A DNA stretch of 7,453 nucleotides from an uncultured Mucilaginibacter sp. (GTDB lineage: Bacteria > Bacteroidota > Bacteroidia > Sphingobacteriales > Sphingobacteriaceae): NCBI GenBank assembly GCA_946479225.1, contig CAMLFI010000117.1, forward strand, positions 1 through 7,453, in the 5' to 3' direction. Below, in pieces: positions 5,972 to 7,453 of this stretch (position 1 is the stretch's first letter; every line of letters starts with the position of its first letter). The notes beneath the pieces were generated by a model that was given only the letters and a program-made list of their open reading frames with translations, ran no database searches and had not been told where the DNA came from. The translations under genes and the position numbers were made by a program.

Positions 5972-5989
5972 TAAAGATAGATAATTATC
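5972..5989 (-). promoter_or_regulatory. Possible -7 box of the SHOCT gene with adjoining palindrome
   Basis: On the minus strand 5979-5972 reads TATCTTTA, one mismatch from TAnnTTTG, placed to give a leader of about 11-14 nt. Directly upstream, 5980-5989 is the perfect 10-bp palindrome GATAATTATC, in the spacer of this promoter. Either could be chance in AT-rich DNA. Confidence 0.3.
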
Positions 5990-6000
5990 CATCGCTTAGG

Positions 6001-6027
6001 TTTGCAACTGGATTTTTTCGTTGCAAA
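6001..6027. repeat. 8-bp perfect inverted repeat in the divergent intergenic region
   Basis: TTTGCAAC at 6001-6008 faces GTTGCAAA at 6020-6027 across an 11-nt spacer. It sits centrally in the 159-nt gap between the SHOCT gene and the gene at 6114. It lacks the T-run of a terminator and, by position, could be an operator shared by both genes. Confidence 0.45.
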
Positions 6028-6077
6028 AAAACTCGAAATCATCCGCAATTTTTCAACTGTAATCCAATAATAACGTT

Positions 6078-6085
6078 TACTTTTT
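6078..6085 (+). promoter_or_regulatory. Possible -7 promoter element of the gene at 6114
   Basis: TACTTTTT differs from TAnnTTTG only at the last base. It would give a leader of about 22-25 nt, the same as the better-supported promoters in this window. No clear -33 element. Confidence 0.3.
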
Positions 6086-6113
6086 CCTAACTTGACTAAA
6101 AATTGAGAGCGGG

Positions 6114-7453
6114 ATGAAAAATATAAGATATTTACTGCTAATAGCGGTTTATTTGGTAGTTAATAGTGTTTTTGCACAAAGCAGTACGTATTTAGTACTT
6201 TCAACACCTTATCCGCATAGCGGAGAAAAAATATCGTTCACTTACAACCCTGCGGGTACTCCGCTAGCAAAAATTCCCGGTAAGCCTCAAGCAAAAGTTT
6301 ATTTCCGCAAAGATTCAGAATATGTTCCGGTAGATATAGCAGTGGTTGCCCAGGGAAAAGTTTACAAAGGCGAGATAACCATTCCGGATGACGCAAAAGC
6401 ATTTTTCACGGTAATAAGTAATAATTCTGTAATAGATGCTAATTCGGGAAAAGGCTATATAGCGTTGGTTTACAACGGTAATAAGCCTGTTGAAGGTGCT
6501 TATGCAGCAAAAGCAGTAATTATAACCGGCCGTGTGGGTAACAAGTCCGCCGGGATAGAAATGAACAACAGCGAAGGGATAGAAGCTTACAAGAAGGAAT
6601 TCGAGTTGTATCCTCAAAGCGAAAAGCGCTATGAGGAAGGTTATTACAATTTACTGGCCGACGACCTGTCAAATGCAGCCATAGTAAATAAAAAGATAGC
6701 AGAATTAGCAAAGCGTGACAATGAGAATGATCAGCTAAAGGCGGCAATGCTTTATAAAATAATGAAGAGCAATACATTTGCTGATTCATTAACAAAAGTT
6801 ATAAAAACGCGCTTTCCGGATGGAATAACAGTTACAAACGAAGCAGTAAAAAGCATCCAGCAGGAAAAGGATCTCGAAAAAAAGGAGACAATTTTTAATG
6901 AGTTCGTAGCAAAGCATCCACAATTATCTGCAACATCAAGGGACGCGTTATTAATGCGGATACTGCCTGTTTACTTAAAACGCCAGGATATGGCAACCTA
7001 TGATAAATACGCAGACCAGCTGTCTGATAAAACCGATTTGCCTAACTTATTGAACAGCGTTGCCTGGAGCTGGGCGCTTGACAGTGTAAATCTGGCCAAT
7101 GCAGAACAATTGTCCAGGCAGTCACTTGACCTAACGCTTGCTCATAATAAAGCTAAATCCGCTGCAGAATTGGTTCCTGATGCCCGCAGCTCGTACGATG
7201 CGTTTGCAGACACATACGCTTTTATTTTATGGAAAGAGCATAAGTTTGATGAGGCCGTTAAATATATGCAAGGAGTTTATGATCGTAAGCCGGGCAGCGA
7301 CACGGAAATCACCGAACATTATGTTCTGATGTTAAACTCGGCCGACAAACACAATAAAGCATTGCAGGTAGCGGAGCAAAGTATAACTAATGGAAAAAAC
7401 TCGGACATAATAGAACAGGAATTAAAAAAAGCATACGCGGGCGCCAAAGGTGG
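6114..7453 (+). CDS. N-terminal part of a secreted helical-repeat protein, probably a TlpA-like thioredoxin-family precursor (runs off the right edge)
   Basis: The frame is open from the ATG at 6114 to the window edge: 446 residues plus two bases, no stop. Residues 1-22 are a signal peptide (MKNIRYLLLIAVYLVVNSVFAQ). Residues 24-138 form a beta-rich domain with TPYPHSGEKISFTYNPAGTPL and AKAFFTVIS. From about 152 the chain becomes helical and TPR-like, including EAYKKEFELYPQSE, LLNSVAWSWALDSVNLANAEQLSRQSLDL and FADTYAFILWKEHKFDEAVKYM. From memory, proteins with this order in Sphingobacteriaceae end in a TlpA/redoxin domain, which would act as a periplasmic thiol-disulfide protein. That domain is not in view, and the visible part has no cysteine, so this part of the call is inference. 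The start is supported by the signal peptide. The upstream neighbour is the divergent SHOCT gene. Confidence 0.85.
   Translation, partial: MKNIRYLLLIAVYLVVNSVFAQSSTYLVLSTPYPHSGEKISFTYNPAGTPLAKIPGKPQAKVYFRKDSEYVPVDIAVVAQGKVYKGEITIPDDAKAFFTVISNNSVIDANSGKGYIALVYNGNKPVEGAYAAKAVIITGRVGNKSAGIEMNNSEGIEAYKKEFELYPQSEKRYEEGYYNLLADDLSNAAIVNKKIAELAKRDNENDQLKAAMLYKIMKSNTFADSLTKVIKTRFPDGITVTNEAVKSIQQEKDLEKKETIFNEFVAKHPQLSATSRDALLMRILPVYLKRQDMATYDKYADQLSDKTDLPNLLNSVAWSWALDSVNLANAEQLSRQSLDLTLAHNKAKSAAELVPDARSSYDAFADTYAFILWKEHKFDEAVKYMQGVYDRKPGSDTEITEHYVLMLNSADKHNKALQVAEQSITNGKNSDIIEQELKKAYAGAKG

Noticed and set aside
6315..6795. Two overlapping minus-strand open frames
   Set aside because: Both are antisense to the long open frame starting at 6114, which has a signal peptide and coherent repeats.
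7138..7329. 63-residue plus-strand open frame
   Set aside because: Out of frame inside the coding region that starts at 6114.

Overview
The window looks like ordinary chromosomal sequence from a Bacteroidota species, most likely a member of the Sphingobacteriaceae (Mucilaginibacter/Pedobacter-like). This rests on protein style recognised from memory, on promoters matching the Bacteroidota -7 consensus TAnnTTTG with no strong Shine-Dalgarno sites, and on secreted proteins typical of the phylum: a CSDAGFC-type beta-barrel, a secreted SHOCT protein and a TPR-type precursor of the TlpA-like class. No mobile element, CRISPR array, tRNA or rRNA was seen.

Layout, left to right. (1) 21-1443, minus strand: a two-gene unit of a cation diffusion facilitator (CDF) transporter followed one base later by a Nudix hydrolase. 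(2) 1444-1636: a divergent intergenic region with a -7 element for each flanking gene and, between them, a 25-bp imperfect inverted repeat built from AAAGCT(A/G)AAAG units. (3) 1637-2830, plus: a class I PLP aminotransferase with a strong terminator. (4) 2886-3116: a gene-free stretch with a perfect 9-bp dyad, a 31-bp-spaced direct repeat and a bidirectional terminator. (5) 3118-3627, minus: a small lipoprotein, divergent from (6) 3712-4398, plus: a SAM-dependent methyltransferase whose start codon sits only 4 nt after its -7 box. (7) 4395-5318, minus: an outer-membrane beta-barrel protein, convergent with the methyltransferase; their stop codons share a TTAA. (8) 5436-5954, minus: a secreted SHOCT-domain protein. 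(9) 6114 to the right edge, plus: the N-terminal 446 residues of a secreted, helical-repeat protein that continues beyond the window.

The left half is housekeeping (metal efflux, nucleotide clean-up, amino acid transamination). The right half is cell envelope. No pathway clearly links the genes beyond the CDF-Nudix unit. I do not see a convincing new biological system. The most checkable oddities are the paired repeat at 1506-1589, the possible small RNA locus at 3015-3116, the near-leaderless methyltransferase and the unusual metal-site residues and cysteine tail of the CDF protein.
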